Source: Mercenaria mercenaria
Taxonomy: Eukaryota > Mollusca > Bivalvia > Venerida > Veneridae
Reading direction: 5' to 3'
DNA: 64,000 nucleotides
NCBI RefSeq assembly: GCF_021730395.1
Contig: NC_069374.1
Span: 60,594,501 to 60,658,500, forward strand
The notes beneath the pieces are model-generated. The model made no database searches, was not told where the DNA came from, and worked only from the letters and a program-made list of their open reading frames with translations. Position numbers and translations under genes: made by a program. This document shows, in pieces, positions 45,374 to 57,827 of this stretch (the first letter of the stretch is position 1; every line of letters starts with the position of its first letter).

Positions 45374-47424
45374 AGCTCACCTGTCACAAAGTGACAAGGT
45401 GAGCTTTTGTGATCGCGCGGTGTCCGTCGTCCGTCGTCCGTGCGTGCGTCCGTCCGTCCGTAAACTTTTGCTTGTGACCACTCTAGAGGTCACATTTTTC
45501 ATGGGATCTTTATGAAAGTTGGTCAGAATGTTCATCTTGATGATATCTAGGTCAAGTTCGAAACTGGGTCACGTGCCTTCAAAAACTAGGTCAGTAGGTC
45601 TAAAAATAGAAAAAACTTGTGACCTCTCTAGAGGCCATATATTTCACAAGATCTTCATGAAAGTTGGTCAGAACGTTCACCTTGATGATATCTATGTCAA
45701 GTTCGAAACTGGGTCACATGCCGTCAAAAACTAGGTCAGTAGGTCAAATAATAGAAAAACCTTGTGACCTCTCTAAAGGCCACATTTTTCATGGGATCTG
45801 TATGAAAGTTGGTCTGAATGTTCATCTTGATGATATCTAGGTCAGTTTCGAAACTGGGTCACGTGCGGTCAAAAACTAGGTCAGTAGGTCTAAAAATAGA
45901 AAAACCTTATGACCTCTCTAGAGGCCATATATTTCATGAGATCTTCATGAAAATTGGTCAGAATGTTCACCTTGATGATATCTAGGTCAGGTTCGAAAGT
46001 GGGTCACGTGCCCTCAAAAACTAGGTCAGTAGGTCAAATAATAGAAAAACCTTGTGACCTCTCTAGAGGCCATATTTTTCATGGGATCTGTATGAAAGTT
46101 GGTCTGAATGTTCATCTTGATGATATCTAGGTCAGATTCGAAAGTGGGTCACGTGCCATCAAAAACTATGTCAGTAGGTCAAATAATAGAAAAACCTTGT
46201 GACCTCTCTAAAGGCCCTATTTTTCATGGGATCTGTATGAAAGTTGGTCTGAATGTTCATCTTGGTGATATCTAGGTCAAGTTCGAAACAGGGTCATGTG
46301 CGGTCAGAAACTAGGTCAGTAGGTCTAAAAATAGAAAAACTTTGTGACCTCTCTTGAGGCCATACTTATGAATGGATCTCCATAAAAATTGGTCATAATG
46401 TTCATCTTGATGATATCTAGGTCAAATTCGAAAGTGGGTCACGTGCCGTCAAAAAGTAGGTCAGTAGGTCAAATAATGAAAAAACGTTGTGACCTCTCTA
46501 GAGGCCATATTTTTCATGGGATCTGTATGAAAGTTGGTCTGAATGTTTATCTTGATGATATATAGGTCAAGATTGAAACTGGGTCAACTGCGATCAAAAA
46601 CTAGGTCAGTAGGTCTTGAAATAGAAAAACCTTGTGACCTCTCTAGAGGCCATACCCTTGAATGGATCTTCATGAAAGTTGGTCAGAATGTTTACCTTGA
46701 TAATATCTAGGTCAAGTTTGAAACTGGGTCACGTGCCATAAAAAACTAGGTCAGTAGGTCAAATAATAAAAAAACCTTGTGACCTCTCTAGAGGCCATAC
46801 TTTTCATGGGATCTGTATGAACGTTGGTCTGAATGTTCATCTTGATGATATCTAGGTCGGGTTTGAAACTGGGTCAACTGCAGTCAAAAGCTAGGTCAGT
46901 AGGTCTAAAATTAGAAAAATCTTTTGACCTCTCTAGAGGCCATATTTTTCAATGGATCTTCATGAAAATTGATCTGAATGTTCACCTTGATGATATCTAG
47001 GTCAGTTTCGAAACTGGGTCACGTGCGGTCAAAAACTAGGCCAGTAGGTGTAAAAATAGAAAAACCTTGTGACCTCTCTAGAGGCCATATTTTTCATGAG
47101 ATCTTCATGAAAATTAGTGAGAATGTTCACCTTGATGATATCTAGGTAAAGTTGAAAACAGGGTCACGTACCTTTGGAAACTAGGTCAACAGGTCAAATA
47201 ATAGAAAAACCTTGTGACCTCTCTAGAGACCATATTTTTCAATGGATCTTCATGAAAATTGGTCAGAATTTTTATCTTGATAATATCTAGGTCAAGTTCA
47301 AAACTGGGTCACATGAGCTCAAAAACTAGGTCACTATGTCAAATAATAGAAAAAACGACGTCATACTCAAAACTGGGTCATGTGGGAAGAGGTGAGCGAT
47401 TCAGGACCATCATGGTCCTCTTGT
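45374..47424 (+). mobile_element. Hairpin-ended element, AGCTCACC family, copy 4
   Basis: The 5' hairpin AGCTCACCTGTCAC / GTGACAAGGTGAGCT is followed by CGTCCGTCCGTCCG. About 12-13 units of about 147 bp follow (TTGTGACCTCTCTAGAGGCC, ATGAAAGTTGGTCAGAATG, CTTGATGATATCTAGGTCA). The 3' end is GGTGAGCGATTCAGGACC, hairpin AGGACCATCATGGTCCT and CTCTTGT. It starts about 210 bp after the gene 2 stop, so it may lie in or just beyond the 3' UTR. Confidence 0.82.
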
Positions 47425-49570
47425 CTTACTTATTTTTGAAAATAAGCTGTAAAGTTACACACTTCTCATTGCATTATCTTGTTTCAAAAGTAGAAAGAAT
47501 TATACAAACGATTTGTGTTATTAAATTCTTGAGTATTGAAACCTGATCAATTACATAAAGTGTTTGAGTTTGAGTTTGAACTGGTTTTTTTTCTATGTAA
47601 TGACATTAACTTTCAATGATTTTTGTATCAAAAATGGCACTCATGGATTTAATTCGAAGAAAATGTTTTAGGCTTTTGTGGCGTCCTATATTTTTAAATG
47701 TTACTTAGTAATCAAACACCCCTTATGTCATATTATTTTTTGTTCATTCGAGGGTTTCTATATATTACAATTGCGATGTTATGTTAAATATATTTTCAGA
47801 ATAAATTGTCTTTGTTATAACTTGCACTATTATCAGAATCAATTATATAACCATGCTTTGTCACGTGACTCCGTCTTGACAAGTGAACTATTGTTTATTA
47901 AGACGATTGGGGGAATGTTTGTTTGAATAGAATGTGTAAAAGAACAATGATTGCTTGATCTCCATTTGTCAGATAACATGAAATGTATGATCCGAATGGA
48001 GCAACAGACCCTGCCATGCGCTCTTAATTTAATCTATTGCCTTTTTGAAATATATCTGTTTCCAGCGACACTCGAACAATAAAGCGTAGAAGAGACATTA
48101 TTAATACCTTAAATCGAAAGATAAGTAATACTTTTATATGCCATTTTGATTAACCTACTTCACACTTATCCTAAATTCAACTTGGACTAAATAATGAATT
48201 TCAAATTGTTTCGCCGCCAAAGGTCACACAAGCTCTGCAAACTAACGAAAGTAATTTATCAGACTGAAACTCGGCTTCCTGGGTGCATTTAAAAGGTTAC
48301 CGTAGTGGATCCGTGATAACAATCGGCAAATTCCGTGCAATATTTCGGCGTCATTCGTTCATGTGAGAAAATCTTCCATAGCAACCGTAGAATGGTGAAA
48401 TGACATGCGGAGGTTACGTAAACTAACGAAATTTGCCGATTGTCAAGACGTGTCCATTACCTTAAATGCTTAGTGTACAATGGACCTGTCTTGAATATGG
48501 GACTGGAAAATACCTATATACATTTGTACAAATTACACTATATGTCCATATGTTATCTGATTATTGAGAAGCTTTTATAAACAGAAATAAGGTTTCGTGA
48601 AACTCTACATTAAGGCTAGACATATTGGTAAATTTTCAAAATCCTTTGGATGAACATCCATTTTATAATCATTGGTTAACATTACTTAAGACGTATATTC
48701 TTTGAAAAAAGGAGAACAAAAATATAAAAATGAAGTTTATTCTCTTTCATATGGATATTAATTTGGAAGTGTCAGTGTCTACGGGTACGGATTCTAGAGG
48801 TACGACCCGTACCTTTAGACAAGCCAGTTAGGGGTTTTCTAGGGATACGTACCTCTATTTTTTTAGACTGATTAAGGGTATTTACATTTCAAATTTTGTT
48901 TGAAACTGAAATTACAAAATAAGACTTCATTAGTATTCACCTTAAACTTGGATCTAAATGGTTTACAGATTCCAACGTTCACCCGATTGGTTACATTTTC
49001 TTTTAAAACTTTGACCTAACAATATAAAAGTTATTCATCGCTAAAGGTCATACCACATAATTTAACGCCTTTACCAACAAATGCCCTGTATTGTGCTGGA
49101 CTTAAAATATTCTGTTCTGCCTAGGAATATTTTTTACAAAACATTAACATAGTGCATGCCAATACAACATCTAAGTAAGTGGGCAACAAAGTTACAATGA
49201 ATATAAGCAATAACTATATGTGATATAATTCATGAAGAAGTTATGTAGTTTGAATTGTTTGGAAATTAGTTTGAATTGTTTGGAAATCTGTAATTGGTGA
49301 ATGCTTTCAAATACATGTATTAATATCAGTATTTTGAAAACTTACTGTGACTTTTATTTTTAAATTGGTAAAATAAATGTATATATATACATAATGAAAC
49401 ATTTTTTTATTCATGGGAGGTAATTAACAAACATGTGGAGTGCATGACAACTGTATGATCCTTATGAATATGTTCAATAGCCTGAATAGGATTGACAATA
49501 CTGAACTAAATAGGAAAAAACTATTGCAACAACACACACTGAATTACGTCACGCACCCGATATGAAATTC
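47425..49570. other. Intergenic, no gene recognised
   Basis: AT-rich DNA without domain-bearing frames. It contains the foldback at 48289-48465. Around 48780-48855 there is a small palindromic cluster of GGTACG and CGTACC words. AATAAA at about 48080 is too far from the gene 2 stop to assign confidently. Confidence 0.5.
48289..48465. mobile_element. Small foldback element
   Basis: The left arm AAAAGGTTACCGTAGTGGAT...AATCGGCAAATTCCG pairs with the right arm CGAAATTTGCCGATTGTC...GTCCATTACCTT. The loop is about 85 bp. It fits a palindromic MITE of about 177 bp. Confidence 0.55.
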
Positions 49571-49578
49571 AGACGTCA

Positions 49579-49697
49579 GCCAGCTTGATAGCTTCCTCAC
49601 ATGAAGAATTTAACATCCCGAGTGAGTCTCGAACCCACCTCTGTGAGGGGCAAGTGATTTGAAGTTCGCGACCTCAACCACTCGGCCACGGAAGACC
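49579..49697 (-). mobile_element. tRNA-derived SINE, type 2, head fragment, minus strand
   Basis: Read on the minus strand: head GGCCGAGTGGTTGAGGTCGC, B box GTGGGTTCGAGAC, then TTCTTCATGTGAGGAAGC. The 3' part is missing. Confidence 0.75.
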
Positions 49698-49734
49698 CCA
49701 ACCTGTGATATTGACTTTGTACAGGATACAATGT

Positions 49735-50405
49735 CTCGTAATGGTGAATATTTATGCCAGGTTAAATATGCATCTTTGCATAAATAACCACAATCAGACG
49801 AAAAAGTCAAAATATGTTTTATCTAGAGGCCAGAGTCTTACATGCATCAAATCATTTTGTTATGGTGACCGTTTATATCAAGTTACTTAAATATCCATCT
49901 TTCCAAAGTAAAGTTTTTGGCCAGACCAGAAAATGATATCTTTAACCTATAAGTGTGACCTTGGTCTTGTGTCAAAAGTCTGTGTCTTGCACATAACACA
50001 TCGTCTCATTATTTGTGCCAAGTGATTTTGAAATCCCTTGATGAATTGAGGAGTTATGGGCCGGACATGAAACTGATACTTGAAACCTGAGACCTCCAAT
50101 TATGACTTTGAGCTAGGGGTCTGGGTATTTCGCTTGACACGTTGTCTCATTGTGAAATTTGAAAATCCCTTCATTGATTGCTGATTAGTGTTCCGGAATC
50201 GTAACAGGCCTCGTTAACTTTTGACCTCTAAGTGTGATCTCGGACTAAGAACTAAGGGTCTTGGTCTTGCGCATGACACATCGACGCATTATTTGGAACA
50301 TTTATGTCCAGTTATTCCAAAATCTCTTTTTAGATGGCAGAGTTTAGGACTGGACATGAAGTGTTACGGACAGATAGAAGGAAGGACGCAGCCTATGCCT
50401 CATTT
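49735..50405 (+). repeat. Dispersed element with about four 170-bp internal units
   Basis: Recurring words are AAGTGTGACCTTGGTCTTG, TTGCACATAACACATCGTCTCATTA-like blocks, AAATCCCTTGATGAATTG and TGGGCCGGACATGAAACTGA. It ends with ACGGACAGATAGAAGGAAGG and CCTATGCCTCATTTTT. Termini are not clearly resolved. Confidence 0.55.
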
Positions 50406-50966
50406 TTTTTTTCTTCGAAAAAGACAGGGAATAAAAATTACGAAAAAATGTATTTGTATCAAGACTAGATTTTAAATGACTAAAGTTCATCGAAAATAAT
50501 ACTGTTAGTAATTAACATTGTGATAATAACATTCGTTTTTACATAACTTTTCTTATTAACTCCAAATGTCCCATTATATAAACTGAAATGGTATCATAAT
50601 ATAATGTTACATGAAAAGTTAATGTTTGCAAAATTTTTCGTTTTCGTTCCGCAAGAGGTTTCGTCAGCTATAAAGTTAGCATATTTTTCAGCTTTTCTTT
50701 GTTGCTTCTGGAGTTTATCGGGTGCCGCGACCTGCAGTGCAGGTCTGTATTTGAATGACTTTTTATACGGTTGTAAGCCCAAACCCGATCTTTATATACG
50801 TAATAGATGGTTTGTGTTTTGCCGGATTTTCTCCGGGTGTTTTTGATCAGTGAAAACTGTAAAATACGGAGCACCATGCAGATATATTGTAAAGTGTTCG
50901 CATGCCCGTACAACAGCCAGCGCTTCTCGTTCTGTATAGCTATTATATCAACATTCCGTATCGGTT

Positions 50967-51113
50967 AACGCCCGGCTCCTGTATGTAGCTGTTTTATGCC
51001 CGGCTCCTGTATGTAGCTGTTTTATGCCCGGCTCCTGTATGCAGCTGTTTTATGCCCGGCTCCTGCATGCAGCTGTTTTACGCCCGGCTCCTGTATGCAG
51101 CTGTTTTATCATT
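50967..51113 (+). repeat. 28-bp tandem repeat, about five copies
   Basis: The unit GCCCGGCTCCTGTATG + TAGCTGTTTTAT recurs five times with T/C changes in the CTGYATGYAGC part. Confidence 0.9.
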
Positions 51114-51158
51114 TTGAGTCATTATTGCTGACAGTCTGACAGGACTTGCATCTTTTTC

Positions 51159-51600
51159 TGCTCCCCGAAGGGCGAGCATACAGTTGCTTCTTTGTCCGTC
51201 CTTCCGTCCGTCCATCAAACTTTTTTTCCGGGGTATAACTTGGAAAAATATTAATGGCATTCAATTGAAACTTTACATAATCATTTATCTCTACCTTACC
51301 TTGTTTTTGAATTATCTCCCTTTATTATACAAAATACGGCTTGTCCGGAGAGCATTACGTGAAAAGTATTAACGTTATTTCACTGAAACTTCACAAAATG
51401 ATAGAGATCATTGACGGAAAGTGCAGTCTTAAAGAACCGTAACTCTACCTTACGTAGTTTTGAATTATCTCCCTTTATTACACAGAATAAAAACGCTTGT
51501 CCAGAGCATTACTTGAAAAGTATTTATGGCCTTTAAATGACACTTCACAAAATGATAGAGGAAACTATTAAACTTAATTATATGTCCATTGTTTTAATTC
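51159..51600 (+). mobile_element. Truncated hairpin-ended element
   Basis: The 5' hairpin TGCTCCCCGAAGGGCGAGCA is followed by GTCCGTCCTTCCGTCCGTCC, as in the other hairpin-ended families. Two to three diverged units follow (GAATTATCTCCCTTTATTA, CACTTCACAAAATGATAGAG). No matching 3' hairpin was found. Confidence 0.5.
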
Positions 51601-52534
51601 CCTTTATTCAGTTTTCTTCTTTTTATTATCTCCATTTTGGTGGTTTCTAATATTGGACCAAGAACATGCATCAGGGAGCATCATTCGTTTTTACCGATTC
51701 CTTGTATTTTTGTGTTTCTTCACTTGGTTTATAATAGCACATAAAAGTTTCGCTGGATTATTCATTCTAGAGCGTTTCAAAGGAACTTTGCCCATTTTGC
51801 CCTAATGCCATTAGTGATCGACATGGCAACTAGAAAGTTCTTCAGACGACCGACCCATCCCGGCATTGGATTTGTCTGCATCGTAGTCAACCACGGGAAT
51901 AGCGGCAAAATCATATAACGCAGTGGAGAATGCGTTTTTGTCTGATTGACTGGAATATATGTGCTGATCACAACCAAAACAATTGTAAGACTCCGCTGGC
52001 CTACAGGTAGTCCAAATATAAATAGTGCTAATCTATTTTCCTTTCCTAGTTCCGTTTCCCAACAGCAGCGGGTTTACTTTTACTCTATCGCGTTTCAGAA
52101 TGTATTACTTTGCATTCTGTCGAAATTGGCGTGTTCCTATCGCATGCTAGGTAAAAATGGCGGCGTAAGAATTTAATGTCTTTAAAAGAGAAGTTGAAAG
52201 ATGCGAAGCAGGTTGTATTTAACGAACTGTAGTTTTCTTATATAGAAGTTAATACCCACATTTCTTGTTTTTTTCTAAAGTAGCGATATAGTTCTTTATG
52301 GGAATATTAGTCTCTGAAAGTCTGATATGTTAGAAAATGTCGAAAAAGCATTATGAAGTAAGTGGATTTTATATGAAATAAAGAAAAGCATTATGAAGTA
52401 AGTGTATTTTATATGAAATAAAGAACAGTCGGATTTAGTCGTGTTCAGCCTATACAATGCTCCTGTTGTGTTTTTTTTTTTCGGATGTTTTCTTCTTACT
52501 ATAACACCGGTACATGTTTATTATGGGGATATAT

Positions 52535-53195
52535 GGTAGCAGTTGGTAGTTTCCAGCCACAGATTCGAATTGGCCAGGGTCAAAATCTGTCATTAGAGAT
52601 AAAACCTTGAAGTGAAGGCAGTTTTGATGTTTGAAATATTTGTTGATGTGAGTTTGTGATTAACAAGTTTAAGAATGGTATGTTGCAGAAATTCTGGCAG
52701 ATGCGAATGTAAGCTTGATGGCATCATTTTCATATAACTGCTTGAAATGCATATATGCCACTATCAGCATTGAGCGTCTCGTGAACTGTCAAATGTCTTA
52801 TAGGCCTCACACAGTTGAAAATAGTGAAAAAAGTAATCGGTTGACAGGTATTTTTGTCCAGCTCTGCAAGTAATACTTGAAACTGAGTACAGAATGCAAG
52901 TGGCCATTTGTCTCTATCCATTCCCCTAACATTTTAAGGCCAGTTGGAGATATGGCTAATTTGGGCTGAAATGTCATGTATTTTCGCGGGCTGAAATTAT
53001 CTTTCAGGTGGCTTGTGGATTTAAAAATCTATGCTTTGTATGAAGTTTACTATGTATTTTATTTCTTCTTCAAGTAAGATGTAAACCGGTATCTTTTTAT
53101 TTTCAGGTCTGCATCTCGTAAGATATCGGAAGCCGTCTGACTTGGCCACATCGCTCGGAAGTCTGAAGTACTAGAAAAAACCGCCATCTGCTACC
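52535..53195 (+). repeat. 661-bp direct repeat, copy 1
   Basis: By eye identical to 54288-54948 (offset exactly 1753). It begins GGTAGCAGTTGG and ends CCATCTGCTACC, so GGTAGCAG and CTGCTACC form a short terminal inverted repeat. The interior includes TTTCAGGTGGCTTGTGG and no convincing gene. It is probably a non-autonomous DNA element; lack of TG...CA ends and of any polymerase argues against LTRs. Confidence 0.85.
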
Positions 53196-54287
53196 TTAAG
53201 ACATTTGTCAATTTTTGTAAGTACTATTTCATGCTTTCTTTTGTGTTGTTCAAGCTCTCCAGTATGTGTTATTTAAAAATCCGAGCTGAATGGATTCATA
53301 ACATAGACAGATGTTGTTTGATATGGTAGAAGTTAAGGGGAGGTAACTCTGATTTTACCGGGTAAGTAAATCTTATTTTTGTTTGTAGTGTAGGGTTTTC
53401 TTAAAATTTCTAGCGGGAAACACATTTCTTTTGTAGTTTATATCAAATTTAAAGGAAGAAGGACTATTTAAAGGAAATATAGGTGCAACTTTTTGGCATT
53501 TTGTAAAGACATGGCTGTTTCACAAGGCTCGGAACTGGATTCTGTGGTGATATTTCTTTCGAAGATATTTCTCGAGTGGCAGGTATGATTTTAGTTCTTA
53601 CAAATTTCTATTGTGGCTTTATCGGTGTCAGGACATGACGACAGAAGAAAAGTGTAGAGAGTGGATACATCTTGGGTGCATTTAAGGTCCTGGAGTGAGG
53701 GAACATTTGCAGATATTTGTTTTTAATTAAGAGAAGATACGGTTTCTCGGAGATGTACTGGGAGATTGCTCGAATTCGTTAAAATAGGTAAGTTTGGCAA
53801 CAACAACAACAACAACAACAACACAACAAAAACAACAACAACAACAAAAGTGCATTGTAAAATATTTATTTAAAGCTAATTTATACTTACTGTATGTAAG
53901 GTAATATGAAAAAGTACTTGTAAACAGGGGCGGCTTTTCCTGAGCTTGCGGATTTGAAGTACAGTTAGTCTTGGGTAAGTAAGCTGTGCTGCTTTTAATT
54001 CTGTTCCTCAAGTATGCAGGGCTGTGCACAATGCTAATACAGTACATTTATGGCCATCATGTAATAGTAGGTAAGTCTTTTTTTTAATGTCAGAAAGATA
54101 GATGCAGTAAGAAATATGTGTGTAAAATGGGGCCAAATCCACAATATTGTAGACATTGTTTGGACATGTGCAATTTGCAAGAAGAACAAAGCATTGTTTA
54201 AATATTGGTAAGATTTTATTTGTCATAGATCATTTTCTTAGAATCAGGTGCCAGACAGTCCATGGAGATGCATGTCTTGGTCCTTAA
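53196..54287 (+). other. 1.09-kb interval between the identical direct repeats
   Basis: It is bordered by TTAAG on the left and CTTAA on the right, and contains a (CAA)n run at about 53799-53848. No coding exon is recognised; the 106-codon minus frame over the CAA run is repeat-derived. Confidence 0.6.
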
Positions 54288-54948
54288 GGTAGCAGTTGGT
54301 AGTTTCCAGCCACAGATTCGAATTGGCCAGGGTCAAAATCTGTCATTAGAGATAAAACCTTGAAGTGAAGGCAGTTTTGATGTTTGAAATATTTGTTGAT
54401 GTGAGTTTGTGATTAACAAGTTTAAGAATGGTATGTTGCAGAAATTCTGGCAGATGCGAATGTAAGCTTGATGGCATCATTTTCATATAACTGCTTGAAA
54501 TGCATATATGCCACTATCAGCATTGAGCGTCTCGTGAACTGTCAAATGTCTTATAGGCCTCACACAGTTGAAAATAGTGAAAAAAGTAATCGGTTGACAG
54601 GTATTTTTGTCCAGCTCTGCAAGTAATACTTGAAACTGAGTACAGAATGCAAGTGGCCATTTGTCTCTATCCATTCCCCTAACATTTTAAGGCCAGTTGG
54701 AGATATGGCTAATTTGGGCTGAAATGTCATGTATTTTCGCGGGCTGAAATTATCTTTCAGGTGGCTTGTGGATTTAAAAATCTATGCTTTGTATGAAGTT
54801 TACTATGTATTTTATTTCTTCTTCAAGTAAGATGTAAACCGGTATCTTTTTATTTTCAGGTCTGCATCTCGTAAGATATCGGAAGCCGTCTGACTTGGCC
54901 ACATCGCTCGGAAGTCTGAAGTACTAGAAAAAACCGCCATCTGCTACC
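54288..54948 (+). repeat. 661-bp direct repeat, copy 2
   Basis: Identical by eye to 52535-53195. Outside the pair the flanks read ATAT on the left (52531-52534) and TATA on the right (54949-54952), which could be a short shared TAT duplication of the whole three-part block. 54949-55266 holds nothing recognisable before the TRIM-like exon. Confidence 0.85.
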
Positions 54949-55266
54949 TATACATGTAATCTACAGGTTATGCTAGACTACACTGGTGCTAAGCAAGAAA
55001 CATTTAATATAAAGCAAGTTTAATCAGTTTTTTTTCTGCTATCTTGGAAACAGTTAATCTACCGATATTTAAACGAACTGTGTATCGAGTTATGTAGAAA
55101 TTAAGCATTACTTTAAGTCAAGGACTTTATCTCAATTTACTTCCTTGATTTGCTGTACTGATAAAAATGTGACTGTTTACCTCTTTATTTCGAATGTGAC
55201 AGAGTATGATACACATATATATTAGTGTATGAGAATAATAGTACAAAATAATTATAAACTTAAAAA

Positions 55267-56173
55267 ATGATGGAAGTATCAGGAAGAAGAGAAGGTGATA
55301 CTAGTTTGGAAGACCGGAGTATACAGGTATTATGCTTCCCTTGTAAAGAAGAAGAAGCAGATACGCTTGCTGACGGTTTCTGCATAGAATGTGAACAACA
55401 TATGTGTAAAACTTGTTTCCGTCATCACAGAAAGGGTAAATTCTGCAAAGATCATTCTTTAATCGATTTGAACCAAACAAAGGATACGCTTACTAAACCA
55501 CGAGATGATAAAGTATATATATGTCAGGAACACAAAGAAGAAACTCTTAAGCTCTATTGCTCCACTCATGAAGTAGTCTGTTGTAAAGATTGTATCATAC
55601 AGAAACACCGAAACTGCGAAATACATTATATTTCAGAAAAAGCAGACGGGTTTCAAAGCAGCGAGGAATTCGAAACCTTTACTCGAGATATTGAATATTG
55701 TACTAGAGAAATCATATCATGCAAGGCTTCAGCACATGATAATGGAACGGAATTTGAAGGTTTCCTCTCTAAGTGCAAAACGGATATAAAAATGCTTAGA
55801 GAAGAAGTAAATGCATGGTTTGATGAACAAGAAAGAAACATATTGAAAAAGGCGGAAGAAATCAAAGCTCAAAGTGATGCTAACATTGTTAAAGTGGAAA
55901 ATACGTGTGAAGAGCTTGAAAATACGATCGTCCCTGTTGATGAAGCGATAAAAAGTGTTGCAAACCAGTCAAGCAAACTATTCATTATTGCCGTGAAAAA
56001 CAAACCGACGCTGAAACTTATCAGGGAACAAGTAGAAAGTCTAAAAATGAGCATTCGTTATGCAAAAAGAAATTATGCGTTCAAAAGGAATCCAAAAATC
56101 GAAGAGTTGATTTCTAACTGCATTGAACTTGGAACTTTGGAATGTTCTGTCAATTCTGACGTGGATTTTTCAG
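55267..56173 (+). CDS. TRIM-like B-box/coiled-coil protein, first coding exon
   Basis: 302 codons plus one base, from ATG 55267 to a donor at 56174 (GATTTTTCAG|GTAAAT). B-box 1 lies at about residues 23-63 (CFPCKEEE, CIECEQHMCKTC, HH, CKDH). B-box 2 lies at about 86-120 with C86, H89, C98, H101, C106, C109, H114 and H120. A long, charged helical region, probably a coiled coil, covers about 130-290. There is no N-terminal RING, so ubiquitin ligase activity is not implied. Bivalves have very large families of such proteins, thought to act in signalling and innate immunity. The 3' exons are not identified in this window. A second ATG follows the first directly. Uninterrupted, with codon use like a real gene. 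Confidence 0.85.
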
Positions 56174-57821
56174 GTAAATATTTTTAAAATTATTATTTTT
56201 TATTTGTTATTTCTTTGAAAGAAATTCAAGGAGACCAAAACGGTCAGAAATATCATTCACCTAACTGGAATATTGAATGGAACTATATGTTTTTAACATC
56301 CTACTTTGGGATGTCAGAAGATTGACTTTAGCATATTTTAAATCAAAGTAGATGAAAAGACTACAAACTCCTATAACTGGGATATTTATCTGCACTGGCT
56401 CATTTTCTTTTCACCAGGGTTGGCAACACTTGATAATAACTGATTAACATCCATTTACTTATATCAGCATTTTTAGTAACATCTAGTTTTCTCATGCATG
56501 GAAACGTTTAACAGCTTAAATACAAGAGTATTTTATCACTGTATTTATACAACCTACTTAAGGTACTTCTACACGTTTGGATAAATTTTTTCTACAATGT
56601 AAAATTTGATTGAACCCTGACTTTTCAAAAAATAAGAATGTACTTAGAAAATACGGCAAATAAAACAGATAAGGTCGTGTGCTTAATTGTTTGCTCGACT
56701 GATTTGAAATTCGGACCTAAAACAACTTTTCATGATTGGAGTCTATTTGAAAATCACAATTTTGATAATATTTTCGCGAAAAGAACTTTTTCTACAATGT
56801 AGATTTGAATGAAACTTTTGACAGTCGTAAGTACATATATGTTCTATAATATGGTGGAATAAAATGTATATACCTTTTTTACAAAGAGCTACTTCCTTGG
56901 GTACGGGAAACAATTTGCGCGCATGCGCACTCTACGTAGGACAAAAAGACACGACTACACAATATAAATTTCGTTAGAGTTATATTGTATTTGAATCTAT
57001 TCGGTCAATAATGAATTTCTTTTATAGTAAATATCCATCGAAAGACAACGGAAATTATATGTAGATCTTTGCAATCCCACAGCTTTTACTAATGCGCATT
57101 TTCATTGATTATTTTGGATTAATGGACTATTTATTCGGCACTTTTGATCTCGACAAATTTTGGTTAAACAATGAAAAAATGATATTTTCCATGAATTCAT
57201 TAAATAAAAACAAGGATTTGTTCAGTATTTCCCCACGTGATCTCACATAACTTACCACGTGTCGCAATAAGCTTACATGATACTTGAAATATAATTAAAA
57301 GTCGAAATTGAAAATAAAATGTTCAATTTAAAAAGTTCAGCCTTTGGTTTTGTATCCAATTATTCTCAAATGGTGATCAGTTCATTCAGTATTCAAAAAT
57401 AATAATAATCATCTTAAAATTGTTATCTTTTATTTCTATTGTTTCTTCTAATTTGAATTTATCAAAGTGGTTCGAATGGTGAATGCAGCGGTCAGAATTA
57501 ATAGAGAGGGGGCGGGTAGCGGGGAGGGGTTTTCTACACTTACATTTTTTATCTGCTCTATTCTTTGTATTGCGGAATTCAAGTTTACCACACTGCATGC
57601 TAATTCTATTAAATCATGGATAGTAAATTTTGTGCTCTTCAGAATTGGAGGAAATAAAAGATATTATTATTATGTAAGAAATAAAAAAAGAGATTTATAT
57701 CAGTTATTTTCCTTCAGTGTGTAGTTATAGTCCTTGATTTGATTAATATCTTACGAATTTAGACTTTTTGTAACTACATTTTCATCGTTTCAAAAGGATA
57801 TGTCCATTAAAGTTCCTAAGT
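56174..57821. other. Putative TRIM-like intron or intergenic DNA, nothing recognised
   Basis: AT-rich. AAATTTTTTCTACAATGTA words at 56583 and 56787 recur about 200 bp apart, suggesting an old small duplication. No exon or mobile element was recognised. Confidence 0.5.
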
Positions 57822-57827
57822 ATATTC

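Noticed and set aside
51777-51977. 66-codon minus frame and an overlapping frame reading like YDFAAIPVVDYDADKSNAGMG
   Set aside because: It looks faintly protein-like, possibly an old transposon fragment, but no family could be named and no neighbouring parts were found.
52535-54948. LTR retroelement reading of the identical direct repeats
   Set aside because: Ends are GGTAGCAG / CTGCTACC instead of TG...CA, and no polymerase, protease or capsid trace lies between them, so a DNA-element reading is preferred.
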